From contig CAJPNZ010000007.1 in NCBI GenBank assembly GCA_905372155.1, positions 1-54,880 on the forward strand: a stretch of 54,880 nucleotides of DNA. Direction: 5' to 3'. This DNA is from Propionibacteriaceae bacterium. GTDB taxonomy: Bacteria; Actinomycetota; Actinomycetes; Propionibacteriales; Propionibacteriaceae. The position numbers and the translations under genes are program-made. Below the pieces are notes generated by a model that was given only the letters and a program-made list of their open reading frames with translations, searched no databases and had not been told where the DNA came from. Shown piece after piece: positions 35,120 to 44,152 of this stretch; within the stretch, counting starts at the first letter, position 1, and the number at the start of each line of letters is the position of its first letter.

Positions 35120-36028
35120 ATGAAACGAGTTGCGCTGATAAGCACCGACCAGCAGGCCCTGAAGGAGGAGGAACATCTCGACACCGGGCCCCTCAACGAC
35201 GCCCTGAACGCCAGTGGGGTGGACTCCGAGATCGCCGTCTGGCACGAGCCCAGGGACTGGTCGGTCTACGACGCAGCCATCTTCCGTTCCCCCTGGGACT
35301 ATGCGGAACGCACGGAGGAGTTCATGGACTGGCTGGGGCGCGCCGAGGCCCGGGTGCGCCTGATCAACAGTCCCGACCTGATCCGGTGGAACCTGGACAA
35401 GCGCTACCTGCGGGAACTTGCCGAACACGGGGTCGAGGTCGTCCCCACCACCTTCTGCGAGAACCTCGAACAGTGCCGCGAGGCGCTGGCGGCGCATGGC
35501 GGCGGGAACGTCGTGGTCAAACCGAACATCTCCCTCGGATCACAGAGCACCGGGCTGTTCGCTGCCACCGACCCCGCGGCCCTGGAACTGTGCGGGCGCA
35601 TCCTGGAGGTGGGCAAGGTGGTGCTCGTGCAGCCTGCGATCGATGCCATCCAGGACAATGCCGAACACGGCCTGTTGTTCTTCAACGCGCACCACTCCCA
35701 CACCATCCAGAAATGCGCGATCCTCAAACACGGGGGCGGTTACCTCGGCGGCAGGTACACCGAGGACATCCGGCCGGCCGCACCGACCGGCGACGAGGTG
35801 GAGCTCGGGAACAGGGCCTTGAAAGCGGTCGCCGCGATCGCGGAGGCCAGGGGCTGGGGTGAGGACGCCAGCACCCCGCTGTACGCGCGCATCGACGTGG
35901 TGACCCCGCCGGGAAGCCATCCGCTGCTCCTGGAGGCGGAGCTTTTCGAACCGGCCACGTTCGTCGATCTCGCCGATGGGGCCCTCGAACGTTTCGTCGC
36001 CGCCATCCACGAGAAACTCCGGGCCTGA
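35120..36028 (+). CDS. ATP-grasp domain protein
   Basis: 302 residues from ATG 35120 with GAAGAAGGAG upstream. The N-terminal domain opens KRVALISTDQQALKEEEHLDTGPLNDALNASGVDSEI and contains FRSPWDYAERTEEFMDW. The ATP-grasp part includes LIRWNLDKRYLRELAEHGVEVVPTTF, NVVVKPNISLGSQSTG and the C-terminal Mg-binding LYARIDVV...LLEAELFEPATF. This pattern is shared with RimK-like and D-cycloserine-cluster (DcsG-type) ligases that form amide bonds. The substrate is unknown. No biosynthetic partner gene is adjacent; recQ follows 43 bases downstream. Confidence 0.8.
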   Translation: MKRVALISTDQQALKEEEHLDTGPLNDALNASGVDSEIAVWHEPRDWSVYDAAIFRSPWDYAERTEEFMDWLGRAEARVRLINSPDLIRWNLDKRYLRELAEHGVEVVPTTFCENLEQCREALAAHGGGNVVVKPNISLGSQSTGLFAATDPAALELCGRILEVGKVVLVQPAIDAIQDNAEHGLLFFNAHHSHTIQKCAILKHGGGYLGGRYTEDIRPAAPTGDEVELGNRALKAVAAIAEARGWGEDASTPLYARIDVVTPPGSHPLLLEAELFEPATFVDLADGALERFVAAIHEKLRA

Positions 36029-36071
36029 ACGTCCCCGCGAAAATGTCGGCGGCCCGTGGCAGGCTTCGTGC

Positions 36072-38234
36072 ATGGAGCAGAACCGGGCCACCGAGCAGGC
36101 CGGAACACGTCCCCTGGCCTGCGAATTGCTGCGGAAACTCACGGGATGTGAGGATGCGATCTTCCGCGACGGGCAGTACGAGGCCATCGAGGCCCTCGTC
36201 GTCCATCACCGGCGGGCCCTGGTGGTGCAGCGCACCGGCTGGGGAAAATCGGCGGTCTACTTCATAGCCGCGCTGCTGCAACGCCGAGCGGGCGCCGGTC
36301 CCGCGCTGATCGTCTCCCCGCTGCTGGCGTTGATGCGCAACCAGGTGGAGGCCGCCGGGCGCGCCGGGGTGCGGGCCGCCACCATCAACTCGTCGAACGT
36401 CACCGACTGGGAGGAGATCGCCGAGGCCATCGAACAGGACCTCCTCGATGTCCTCCTGGTCTCCCCGGAGCGCCTGGTCAACCCCCGTTTCCGGGACACC
36501 CAGCTGCCCCATCTGCTCGCCCGGGCGGGTCTCGTGGTGATCGACGAGGCCCACTGCATCAGCGACTGGGGCCACGACTTCCGTCCCGACTACCGGCGGA
36601 TCCGTTCCCTGATCCGGGAGCTGCCGGACCGGGTCCCGGTGCTGGCCACCACCGCGACGGCCAACCAGCGGGTGGTCACCGACGTCGCCGAGCAGCTGGC
36701 CGTCGGCGGGCACGAGGTGTTCACGCTGCGCGGGGCTCTGGCGCGCGACTCCCTGCGGCTCGGGGTGCTGGAACTGGGGTCGTCGGCGCGGCGGCTGGCG
36801 TGGCTGGTAGAGCATCTTGGTTCGCTGCCCGGCAGCGGCATCGTCTACTGCTTGACCGTCGCGAACGCCGAGGACACCGCGGCGGCTCTGGCGGCCGCCG
36901 GGCACCGGGTCCTGCCGTACACGGGTCGCACGGACCTGCCCGAGCGGGTCGCGGCCGAGCAGGCCCTGCTCGCCAACGAGGTGAAGGCCCTGGTGGCCAC
37001 CTCGGCGCTGGGGATGGGATTCGACAAGCCCGATCTCGGGTTCGTGGTCCACCTCGGCGCCCCGAGCTCCCCGGTGACCTACTACCAGCAGGTGGGGCGT
37101 GCGGGCCGCGCCACCGAGGCCGCCGACGTGCTGCTGCTCCCGGGGCGTGAGGACCAGGAGATCTGGCGGTACTTCGCCACCAACGCCATGCCCACCCGGC
37201 AGCGGGCCGCATCGGTGCTGGACGCCCTGGCGGCCTCGGATGTGCCGCTGACCGTGCCCGCCCTGGAGTCGCGGGTGGAGCTGCGTCGCGGTGCCCTGGA
37301 GCTGCTGCTGAAAGTGCTGGCGGTCGACGGTGCCGTGGAGAACCGCGCCGGGGGATGGGCGGCGACCGGCGTGGACTGGATCTACGACGAGGAACGCTAC
37401 TCGCGCATCGCCGCCGCGCGGGTCGCGGAGCAGCAGGCCATGCTCGAATACGAGAACCTCGGGCACGCCCGGTGCCGGATGGAGTTCCTGACGGCGGCGC
37501 TGGACGACCCGCACTCGAGGCCCTGCGGGCACTGCGACACCTGCACCCGGCCGTGGTATCCCACCGGGGTGACGGCCGAGGCACAGGTCGCGGCGCAGTC
37601 GGCGCTGGAACGGGTGGGGGTGGTCCTCGAACCGCGCACCCAGTGGCCGCCCGGGCTGGATCGTTTCACCGGCGTCATGGGTGGCGAGGTCGTCAAGGGC
37701 CGGATCCCGCTGGCGGAACGCGTCGAACCCGGCCGCGTCGTGGCCCGCCTGACCGACCTCGGCCACGGCAACGCGCTGCGCGAGCTGTTCGCCTCGGACG
37801 CCGACGGCAACCCGGTCGACGCCGAGGTGCCACCACAACTGGCCGGGGCGTGCCTCCAGGTGCTCCGCGAGTGGGACTGGGACGAGCGTCCAGCCGCCGT
37901 CGCCTGGGTTCCCGGCCTGTCACGTCCCCGGCTGGTCGCAGCCCTGGGGGAAGGACTGGCCAGGGCCGGCCGGCTCCGGGTGCTCGGACCCCTCGGGCTG
38001 GCGCCCGGCGCCGCCCCGCTGCCCAGGGCGAACAGCACGTTCCGGGTGCGGGACCTGTGGACCCGGTTCCACGTCACCCCGCAACAGGAGGCGGTGCTGC
38101 CCGGTCTGTCCGGACCGGTACTGCTCGTCGACGACATGGTCGATTCACGCTGGACCATGACGGTCGCGGGGCGCCTCCTGAAACGGGCCGGTGCGAGGGC
38201 CGTCCTGCCCTTCGCCCTCGCCGCCACGGGGTGA
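36072..38234 (+). CDS. recQ: RecQ-family DNA helicase with C-terminal phosphoribosyltransferase-like domain
   Basis: 720 residues from ATG 36072. Helicase motifs in order are Q-motif region IFRDGQYEAIEAL, Walker A QRTGWGKSAV, DEAH box VVIDEAHCISDWGHDFRPDY, TTATAN, LVATSALGMGFDKPDLGFVVH and QQVGRAGR. A RecQ-C-terminal zinc site reads CRMEFLTAALDDP...CGHCDTC. From about residue 560 the chain departs from RecQ and ends in a PRPP-binding-like VLLVDDMVDSRWTMTVAGRLL (about 685-705), a PRTase-type loop. RecQ-PRTase fusions are known in actinobacteria. RecQ unwinds 3'-5' and repairs stalled forks; the job of the PRTase part is not known. Confidence 0.93.
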   Translation: MEQNRATEQAGTRPLACELLRKLTGCEDAIFRDGQYEAIEALVVHHRRALVVQRTGWGKSAVYFIAALLQRRAGAGPALIVSPLLALMRNQVEAAGRAGVRAATINSSNVTDWEEIAEAIEQDLLDVLLVSPERLVNPRFRDTQLPHLLARAGLVVIDEAHCISDWGHDFRPDYRRIRSLIRELPDRVPVLATTATANQRVVTDVAEQLAVGGHEVFTLRGALARDSLRLGVLELGSSARRLAWLVEHLGSLPGSGIVYCLTVANAEDTAAALAAAGHRVLPYTGRTDLPERVAAEQALLANEVKALVATSALGMGFDKPDLGFVVHLGAPSSPVTYYQQVGRAGRATEAADVLLLPGREDQEIWRYFATNAMPTRQRAASVLDALAASDVPLTVPALESRVELRRGALELLLKVLAVDGAVENRAGGWAATGVDWIYDEERYSRIAAARVAEQQAMLEYENLGHARCRMEFLTAALDDPHSRPCGHCDTCTRPWYPTGVTAEAQVAAQSALERVGVVLEPRTQWPPGLDRFTGVMGGEVVKGRIPLAERVEPGRVVARLTDLGHGNALRELFASDADGNPVDAEVPPQLAGACLQVLREWDWDERPAAVAWVPGLSRPRLVAALGEGLARAGRLRVLGPLGLAPGAAPLPRANSTFRVRDLWTRFHVTPQQEAVLPGLSGPVLLVDDMVDSRWTMTVAGRLLKRAGARAVLPFALAATG

Positions 38235-38284
38235 TCCGGAGGTCGCGCGGGAGGGTTCCCGCCCTGGGTCCTCCCGGATTGGTT

Positions 38285-38388
38285 CGCTTGCCTTCCGGTC
38301 GTGTGCTTGTGCTGTAGCGCTGGCGTTCGGCAGGAAGGCAAGCGTTTCCGTTGGGAAGGCTGGCGTTTGGCGTGAAGGCCAGCGTTCG
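38285..38388. repeat. imperfect 40-bp-period repeat and 12-bp inverted repeat
   Basis: CTGGCGTT-(C/T)-GGC..GAAGGC.AGCGTT is present at 38320-38347 and again at 38360-38387 (most positions identical). CGCTTGCCTTCC (38285-38296) is inverted at 38333-38344. Non-coding gap between recQ and pckG. Confidence 0.55.
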
Positions 38389-38408
38389 GGGCGGGGCCGG
38401 CTGGACGC

Positions 38409-38444
38409 GGTGTGGGTGGGGTGGACTGCCACCCCACCCACACC
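38409..38444. terminator. long hairpin between convergent recQ and pckG
   Basis: Perfect 16-bp stem (38409-38424 with 38429-38444), loop ACTG. There is no T-run on either side, so it is a candidate shared 3' end for both genes rather than a textbook terminator. Confidence 0.6.
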
Positions 38445-38455
38445 GGTGGGAACCG

Positions 38456-40327
38456 TCAGCGTTCGCCGATGATGTTCATGGCGATGTGCCACAGCTCGTC
38501 GTGGATCTCCTGGGGGACCTTCAGGCCCAGCGACCTCAGCCAGCGGCGCACGCGGGGCAGTTCGTCGGCCCATTCGTTGGGAACGTAGCGCAGCACCTGC
38601 TCCAGGTGTTCGTCGCTGATGTCGAGGCCCTCGATATCGATGTCCTGCTTCTCCGGCAGCAGGCCGGCCGGGGTCTCGATCGCCTCAACCCTGCCCTCGA
38701 GGCGCTCCACGATCCACTTCAGGACCCGGGAGTTCTCGCCGAAACCGGGCCACAGGAACTTGCCCTCGGAGTCGCGCCGGAACCAGTTGACGTAGAAGAC
38801 CTTCGGGAGTTTGTCGGGAGTGGTGCGCTCCCCGAGGTTGATCCAGTGCCTGAAGTAGTCGCCGACGTGGTATCCGATGAACGGCAGCATCGCCATCGGG
38901 TCGCGGCGCAGCACGCCGACGGCGCCCTTGGCTGCCGCGGTGGTCTCGGAGGAGCAGGTGGCGCCCATGAACACGCCGTGCTGCCAGTTCCTGGACTGCG
39001 ACACCAGCGGGATGGTGTTCTCGCGTCGGCCGCCGAAGATGATGGCGTCGACGGGCACGCCCTTCGGGTCGTAGAACTCGTCCGACAGGATCGGGCACTG
39101 CGAGATCGGGGTGCAGAAGCGGGAGTTCGGGTGCGCCGCCTTCTCGCCCGGACGACCTCCCTCGGGGCCGCCCTCGGGGGTCCAGGATCGGCCCTTCCAG
39201 TCCGTGAGGTGCTCCGGGGGCTGCTTGGTCTTCCCCTCCCACCACACGTCACCGTCGTCGGTGAGCGCGACGTTGGTGAAGATCGAATGCCCGCCCTCGA
39301 TGGCCGCCATGGCGTTGGGGTTGGTGTCGGTGCTCGTGCCGGGGGCCACGCCGAACAGTCCGGTCTCCGGGTTGACGGCGTAGAGCCTGCCGTCCTCGCC
39401 GAACCGCATCCATGCGATGTCGTCGCCGAGGGTCTCCACCTTCCAGCCCGGCAGGGTGGGCTCCAGCATCGCCAGGTTCGTCTTGCCGCAGGCCGACGGG
39501 AAGGCCGCGCACAGGTGGTAGGACTTCCCCTCCGGCGAGGTGATCTTGAGGATCAGCATGTGCTCGGCCAGCCAGCCCTCGTCGCGACCCATCACGGAGG
39601 CGATCCGAAGCGCATAGCACTTCTTGCCCAGCAGGGAGTTGCCGCCGTAGCCAGAGCCGTAGCTCCAGATGGTCCGCTCCTCGGGGAAGTGGACGATGTA
39701 CTTGATGTCGTTGCAGGGCCACGGGACGTCCTTGACCCCGGGCGGCAGGGGCATCCCGACGGAGTGCAGAGCGGGCACGAAGTCCGCGTCCGTGCGCTCC
39801 ATGGCCTCCATGACCTCAGTGCCCATCCGGGTCATGATCTTCATGGAGATCGCCACGTAGGCCGAGTCGGTGATCTCGATGCCGAACTTCGGGGAGGGGG
39901 CGTCGATGTGTCCCATGCAGAAGGGAATGACGTACATGGTGCGCCCCACCATGCAGCCGTTGTACAGCTTGGTCAGGATGGTCTTCATCTGTCTGGGATC
40001 CATCCAGTTGTTGGTGGGGCCGGCGTCGTTCTCGTCGACGGAGCAGATGAAGGTGGAGTCCTCGACGCGGGCAACGTCGTCGGGATCGGTGCGGGCGTAG
40101 ACGGATCCCGGCTGCTTGTCAGGATTCAGTCGCACGAGGGTGCCGGCCTCCACGAGTTTTTCCACGAGACGCTCGTACTCCTCGTCGGAGCCGTCGAGGA
40201 AATGGATGGCGCTGGGATTGGTCAGGGCCGCTACCTCCTCCACCCACTCGATGACGCGGGGGAGCTTCGGAACACGCCCCGTGACGGGGATGGTGGTGGT
40301 CAAACCGTTCTCGGTGAGGTGGGACAT
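38456..40327 (-). CDS. pckG: phosphoenolpyruvate carboxykinase (GTP)
   Basis: 623 residues from ATG 40327; the frame to 40495 is longer but crosses the promoter region. GTP-type PEPCK landmarks are CVSVDENDAGPTNNW-like FICSVDENDAGPTNNW, GSGYGGNSLLGKKCYALRIAS, the P-loop with its reactive Cys in AAFPSACGKTNLAML, GDDIAWMRFGEDG, GHSIFTNVALT, the IIFGGRRENTIPLV loop and the C-terminal WFRRDSEGKFLWPGFGENSRVL. It converts oxaloacetate + GTP to PEP + GDP + CO2, opening gluconeogenesis. With ppdK in the same window it gives two routes to PEP. It is a single-gene unit, divergent from clpB. Confidence 0.97.
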   Translation of the reverse strand: MSHLTENGLTTTIPVTGRVPKLPRVIEWVEEVAALTNPSAIHFLDGSDEEYERLVEKLVEAGTLVRLNPDKQPGSVYARTDPDDVARVEDSTFICSVDENDAGPTNNWMDPRQMKTILTKLYNGCMVGRTMYVIPFCMGHIDAPSPKFGIEITDSAYVAISMKIMTRMGTEVMEAMERTDADFVPALHSVGMPLPPGVKDVPWPCNDIKYIVHFPEERTIWSYGSGYGGNSLLGKKCYALRIASVMGRDEGWLAEHMLILKITSPEGKSYHLCAAFPSACGKTNLAMLEPTLPGWKVETLGDDIAWMRFGEDGRLYAVNPETGLFGVAPGTSTDTNPNAMAAIEGGHSIFTNVALTDDGDVWWEGKTKQPPEHLTDWKGRSWTPEGGPEGGRPGEKAAHPNSRFCTPISQCPILSDEFYDPKGVPVDAIIFGGRRENTIPLVSQSRNWQHGVFMGATCSSETTAAAKGAVGVLRRDPMAMLPFIGYHVGDYFRHWINLGERTTPDKLPKVFYVNWFRRDSEGKFLWPGFGENSRVLKWIVERLEGRVEAIETPAGLLPEKQDIDIEGLDISDEHLEQVLRYVPNEWADELPRVRRWLRSLGLKVPQEIHDELWHIAMNIIGER

Positions 40328-40493
40328 GTGGCTCCTTCCAGTCAGCACTTCAGCGGGCGACCGGACGACGATCGGGGACCCCGGGGGGTGATCCCACCGC
40401 CGTCCACATCCGAGCCTAGCCCTCGAAACCGGTTTTGTGGCCAGATGGGAAAAACGGTTGCAATCCGGACGCGCATCCGAGCTACTCAGAATC

Positions 40494-40518
40494 AAGTTGA
40501 GCGTGGTAGACTCAACTT
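40494..40518. promoter_or_regulatory. HAIR-like HspR operator upstream of clpB
   Basis: AAGTTGAG and CTCAACTT (8-bp perfect arms) with nine bases between; this matches the HAIR pattern CTTGAGT-N7-ACTCAAG closely. It overlaps the -35 and spacer of the clpB promoter. Confidence 0.75.
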
Positions 40519-40526
40519 CATAATTC
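40497..40526 (+). promoter_or_regulatory. clpB promoter
   Basis: TTGAGC (40497-40502) and TAATTC (40521-40526), spacer 18 bases. The HAIR-like inverted repeat covers the -35, as in HspR-repressed chaperone genes. Confidence 0.55.
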
Positions 40527-40542
40527 GCTCTCTGGAGGACTG

Positions 40543-43113
40543 GTGAACACTGAGAAACTGACCACCAAGAGCCGCGACGCCGTGACCGCGGCGGTGCGGC
40601 AGGCTCTTACCGCGGGCAACCCGTCCGCAGAGCCCGTGCACCTGCTGCACGGGCTCCTGCTCACCCCCGACAACACCGTCGGACACCTGCTGACCGCAGT
40701 CGGTGCCGACCCCGCAGCTGTTGACGCCCAGGCCGTCGAGGCCATCTCCAAGCAGCCGTCCAGCACCGGCAGTTCCGTGACCCAGCCGACGATCTCGGGT
40801 GCCTTGGCGCGCGTACTGGCCACGGCGGAGACCCTGGCCGAACAGCTCGGGGACCAGTTCGTCGCGACCGAACACCTGCTGATAGCCCTCGCCTCCGTCG
40901 ATTCCCAGGCGCGAGCCATCCTGACCCGTGCCGGGGCCGCTCCCGAGAAACTGACCAAGGTATTCGAGGAGGCACGCGGCGGCAAGCGCGTCACATCCGC
41001 GGAATCCGAGGGCGGCGAGTCGGCCCTCGACAAGTACTCCATAGACCTGACCGAGCGCGCCCGCTCCGGCAAGCTCGACCCCGTGATCGGGCGTGACCAG
41101 GAGATCCGCCGCGTCGTCCAGGTGCTTGCGCGCCGAACCAAGAACAACCCGGTACTGATCGGCGAACCCGGGGTCGGCAAGACCGCCGTCGTCGAGGGAC
41201 TCGCCATGCGCCTGGTGGAGGGCGACGTTCCCGACTCCCTGAAGGGGCGTCGCCTGGTTTCCCTCGACCTCACCTCGATGGTGGCCGGGGCCAAGTACCG
41301 GGGCGACTTCGAGGAGCGCCTGAAAGCGGTCCTGAGCGAGATCAAGGAATCCGAGGGACAGATCATCACCTTCATCGACGAGCTGCACACCGTCGTCGGG
41401 GCCGGTTCCACCGGGGATGGCGGGATGGACGCGGGCAACATGCTCAAACCCATGCTCGCCCGCGGTGAGCTGCGGATGATCGGCGCCACCACGCTCGACG
41501 AGTACCGGGAAAGGATAGAGAAGGATCCCGCCCTGGAGCGCCGCTTCCAGCAGGTCTACGTCGGTGAGCCCTCCGTGGAGGACGCCATCGCCATCCTGCG
41601 TGGGCTGCGGGAACGCTACGAGGCGCACCACAAGGTGCGCATCACCGATTCCGCGCTGGTGGCTGCCGCCGCCCTGTCGGATCGCTACATCACCAGCCGG
41701 AAGCTGCCCGACAAGGCCATCGACCTGGTGGACGAGGCCGCCTCGCGGCTGCGGATGGAAATCGACTCCAGCCCGGAGGAGATCGACATGCTGCGCCGCG
41801 ACGTGGATCGCATGCTGATGCAGGAGCTGCACCTGAAGAACGAGGAGGACGCCGCATCCCGCGAACGCCTCGCCGCGCTGCGGTCAGAGCTCGCCGACGC
41901 CCAGGAGAAGCTGCGCGGTCTGGAGGCCCGCTGGGAGCAGGAGAAGTCTGGGCTGAACCGGGTCGGCGACCTCAAGGAAAAGATCGACGCGCTGCGCGTG
42001 GAGGCCGACAAGGCGCAGCGCGCCGGCGACCTGGGGCGCGCCTCGCAGCTGCTGTACGGGGAGATCCCCGTCATCGAGCAGCAGCTCGTCGACGCGGAGA
42101 AAACCGACGCGGACGCCTCCCGCATGGTCTCCGACGAGGTCTCCGAGACCGACATCGCCGAGGTCGTCGCGGCCTGGACGGGGATCCCCGTCGGGCGGAT
42201 GCTGCAGGGTGAGTCCGAGAAGCTGCTGCACATGGAGGAGCGACTCGGCGAGCGGCTCATAGGGCAGCGCGAGGCCGTCAAGGCCGTCTCGGATGCGGTG
42301 CGGCGTTCTCGCGCCGGGATCTCCGACCCGAACCGGCCCACCGGATCGTTCCTGTTCCTCGGCCCCACCGGCGTCGGCAAGACCGAGCTGGCCAAGTCGC
42401 TGGCCGACTTCCTGTTCGACGACGAGACCGCCATGGTGCGCATCGACATGAGCGAGTACTCCGAGAAGCACTCGGTGGCCCGGCTGGTCGGTGCTCCTCC
42501 CGGGTACGTTGGCTACGAGGAGGGCGGTCAACTCACCGAGGCCGTGCGCAGGCGTCCCTACTCCGTGATCCTGCTCGACGAGGTGGAGAAGGCCCACCCG
42601 GACCTGTTCAACATCCTGTTGCAGGTCCTCGACGACGGCCGCCTCACCGACGGCCAGGGCCGCACGGTCGACTTCCGCAACACCATTCTCATCCTCACCA
42701 GCAACCTCGGGTCGCAGTACCTGGCCGACCCGCTGATGAGCGGCGGGGAGAAGAGGGAACAGGTGATGGGGGTGGTGCGTTCCGCGTTCCGTCCCGAGTT
42801 CCTGAACCGGCTGGACGACATCGTCATGTTCGAACCGCTCACCCGCGAGGACCTGCGCAGGATCGTCGCGATCCAGCTCGAACGGCTGGGCCGACGCCTG
42901 GCTTCCCGCAGGATCACCGTCGAGGTCACCGACGCTGCGGCCGACTGGTTGGGTGAGGTCGGTTTCGACCCGGTCTACGGGGCCCGTCCGCTGCGCCGCC
43001 TGGTGCAGACCACCGTCGAGGACCAGCTCGCCCGCGGGTTGCTGTCCGGGCAGATCCACGACGGCGAGGCGGTTCGCTTCGACCGGGTGGACGACGGAAT
43101 CGCTCTGGTCTGA
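40543..43113 (+). CDS. clpB: ClpB disaggregase
   Basis: 856 residues from GTG 40543 with GGAGG upstream. The N-domain (about 1-145) precedes AAA1 with Walker A GEPGVGKTAVVEG. A coiled M-domain (about 405-520; LRRDVDRMLMQELHLKNEED...) follows, then AAA2 with GPTGVGKTELAKS, the pore loop GYVGYEEGG and the C-terminal RPLRRLVQTTVEDQLARGLL. ClpB works with DnaK to pull apart heat-aggregated proteins in the cytoplasm. Length and both ATPase sites are intact. The HAIR-like operator upstream indicates heat-shock control by HspR. Confidence 0.97.
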   Translation: MNTEKLTTKSRDAVTAAVRQALTAGNPSAEPVHLLHGLLLTPDNTVGHLLTAVGADPAAVDAQAVEAISKQPSSTGSSVTQPTISGALARVLATAETLAEQLGDQFVATEHLLIALASVDSQARAILTRAGAAPEKLTKVFEEARGGKRVTSAESEGGESALDKYSIDLTERARSGKLDPVIGRDQEIRRVVQVLARRTKNNPVLIGEPGVGKTAVVEGLAMRLVEGDVPDSLKGRRLVSLDLTSMVAGAKYRGDFEERLKAVLSEIKESEGQIITFIDELHTVVGAGSTGDGGMDAGNMLKPMLARGELRMIGATTLDEYRERIEKDPALERRFQQVYVGEPSVEDAIAILRGLRERYEAHHKVRITDSALVAAAALSDRYITSRKLPDKAIDLVDEAASRLRMEIDSSPEEIDMLRRDVDRMLMQELHLKNEEDAASRERLAALRSELADAQEKLRGLEARWEQEKSGLNRVGDLKEKIDALRVEADKAQRAGDLGRASQLLYGEIPVIEQQLVDAEKTDADASRMVSDEVSETDIAEVVAAWTGIPVGRMLQGESEKLLHMEERLGERLIGQREAVKAVSDAVRRSRAGISDPNRPTGSFLFLGPTGVGKTELAKSLADFLFDDETAMVRIDMSEYSEKHSVARLVGAPPGYVGYEEGGQLTEAVRRRPYSVILLDEVEKAHPDLFNILLQVLDDGRLTDGQGRTVDFRNTILILTSNLGSQYLADPLMSGGEKREQVMGVVRSAFRPEFLNRLDDIVMFEPLTREDLRRIVAIQLERLGRRLASRRITVEVTDAAADWLGEVGFDPVYGARPLRRLVQTTVEDQLARGLLSGQIHDGEAVRFDRVDDGIALV

Positions 43114-43122
43114 GGGCTCCGG

Positions 43123-43156
43123 CGCCCGGGGAGCCGAAGAACTCCCCGGGCGTTTC
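43123..43156. terminator. bidirectional terminator between clpB and the Lrp gene
   Basis: Stem CGCCCGGGGAG with CTCCCCGGGCG (11 bp, loop of eight), followed by TTTC on the plus strand; it serves two convergent genes. Confidence 0.7.
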
Positions 43157-43162
43157 ACCCTC

Positions 43163-44152
43163 TCAGGGGCCGAAGACCGGGGGCACGAGCTGCCCCGTGC
43201 AGCAGCCGTCCGGTCTCAGCAGCCATCCCATCGACTTGTGGCTGCGCATGTGCACGACGGTTTCGTCGGGGGCCAGGCCGGGGATGGCGGAGGCGATCGA
43301 GGACTCGAGGGCGGCCAGGGAACCGATGTGGTTGACGCGGAAGTTGACGCGCAGGTTGTTGCTCCCCGTGATCCAGAAGCAGGATCGCAATGAAGGTTGT
43401 TCCTTCAGCAGCTCGATGACCCGGTTCTTGTAGTTGAAGGCGACCGTCGTCAACCAGGTGCACTCCAGCAGCCACCCCGCCAGCTCGGGGGCCGCGTCAC
43501 ACCGCATGATGATGTGCTGGTTCGCCAGAAGCCGCCGCATCCGGCGGTGCACCGTGCTGGTCGGCATGTCGAGTTCCTGGGACAGCGAGGCGACGCTGGC
43601 CCTGCCGTCGCGAGCCAGGGCCTGGGCCAGGGCCAGGTCGGCGGCGTCGAATCCCGCCTGCGACCTGTCGGGTGTGCGCTGGGGGAGGGCCTGGTTGACC
43701 TGGCGCTGGGTGAGGATGTTCGCCCGCCAGGATTCCGCCCCGACTATGACGTTGGTCACCAGCGAGCTGCGAGTCCCGTACACCCCCTCGATTCCCCCGA
43801 TCCAGTCGATGATCAGGGTGGTCAGCGTCGCCATGTCGGGGGCCATGATGGTCAGCAGGATGTCGCGCCGTCCCGTGGCCTCGTCGACGCTCGTGATCAG
43901 CGGATGGGCGCACATCTGCTCAGTGGCGGAGGCCAGGAACTCGGTTCGACAGTCGACCTCGACCACCGCTGCGAACCGGTGCTCCAGGTTCGGGTATGTG
44001 CAGATCCAGGCCAGCCCCTTCTCCACCAGATGGTTCCAGCGGTTCGCCACGGTCGTCGGCGACAACTGGAGGATCTCGCCCGCCTTCGACCAGGAGATGC
44101 GGGGATCGATCTGCAACAGATTGACCAGCTGGAGATCCGTCTCGTCTCTCAC
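43163..44152 (-). CDS. double-domain Lrp/AsnC-family transcription regulator
   Basis: 329 residues from GTG 44152 with GGAGGGA upstream; the frame to 45871 is an artefact of the divergent operon. It is a duplicated Lrp unit. HTH 1 is at about 3-50 (LVNLLQIDPRISWSKAGEILQLSPTTVANRWNHL), AsnC-type sensor 1 at about 60-145, HTH 2 at about 168-215 (ALAQALARDGRASVASLSQELDMPTSTVHRRMRRLL) and sensor 2 at about 220-315. Lrp proteins sense amino acids and control their metabolism. Its divergent position beside the ornithine operon makes it the likely regulator of that operon, perhaps through a palindrome at 44463-44483. Confidence 0.85.
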   Translation of the reverse strand: MRDETDLQLVNLLQIDPRISWSKAGEILQLSPTTVANRWNHLVEKGLAWICTYPNLEHRFAAVVEVDCRTEFLASATEQMCAHPLITSVDEATGRRDILLTIMAPDMATLTTLIIDWIGGIEGVYGTRSSLVTNVIVGAESWRANILTQRQVNQALPQRTPDRSQAGFDAADLALAQALARDGRASVASLSQELDMPTSTVHRRMRRLLANQHIIMRCDAAPELAGWLLECTWLTTVAFNYKNRVIELLKEQPSLRSCFWITGSNNLRVNFRVNHIGSLAALESSIASAIPGLAPDETVVHMRSHKSMGWLLRPDGCCTGQLVPPVFGP

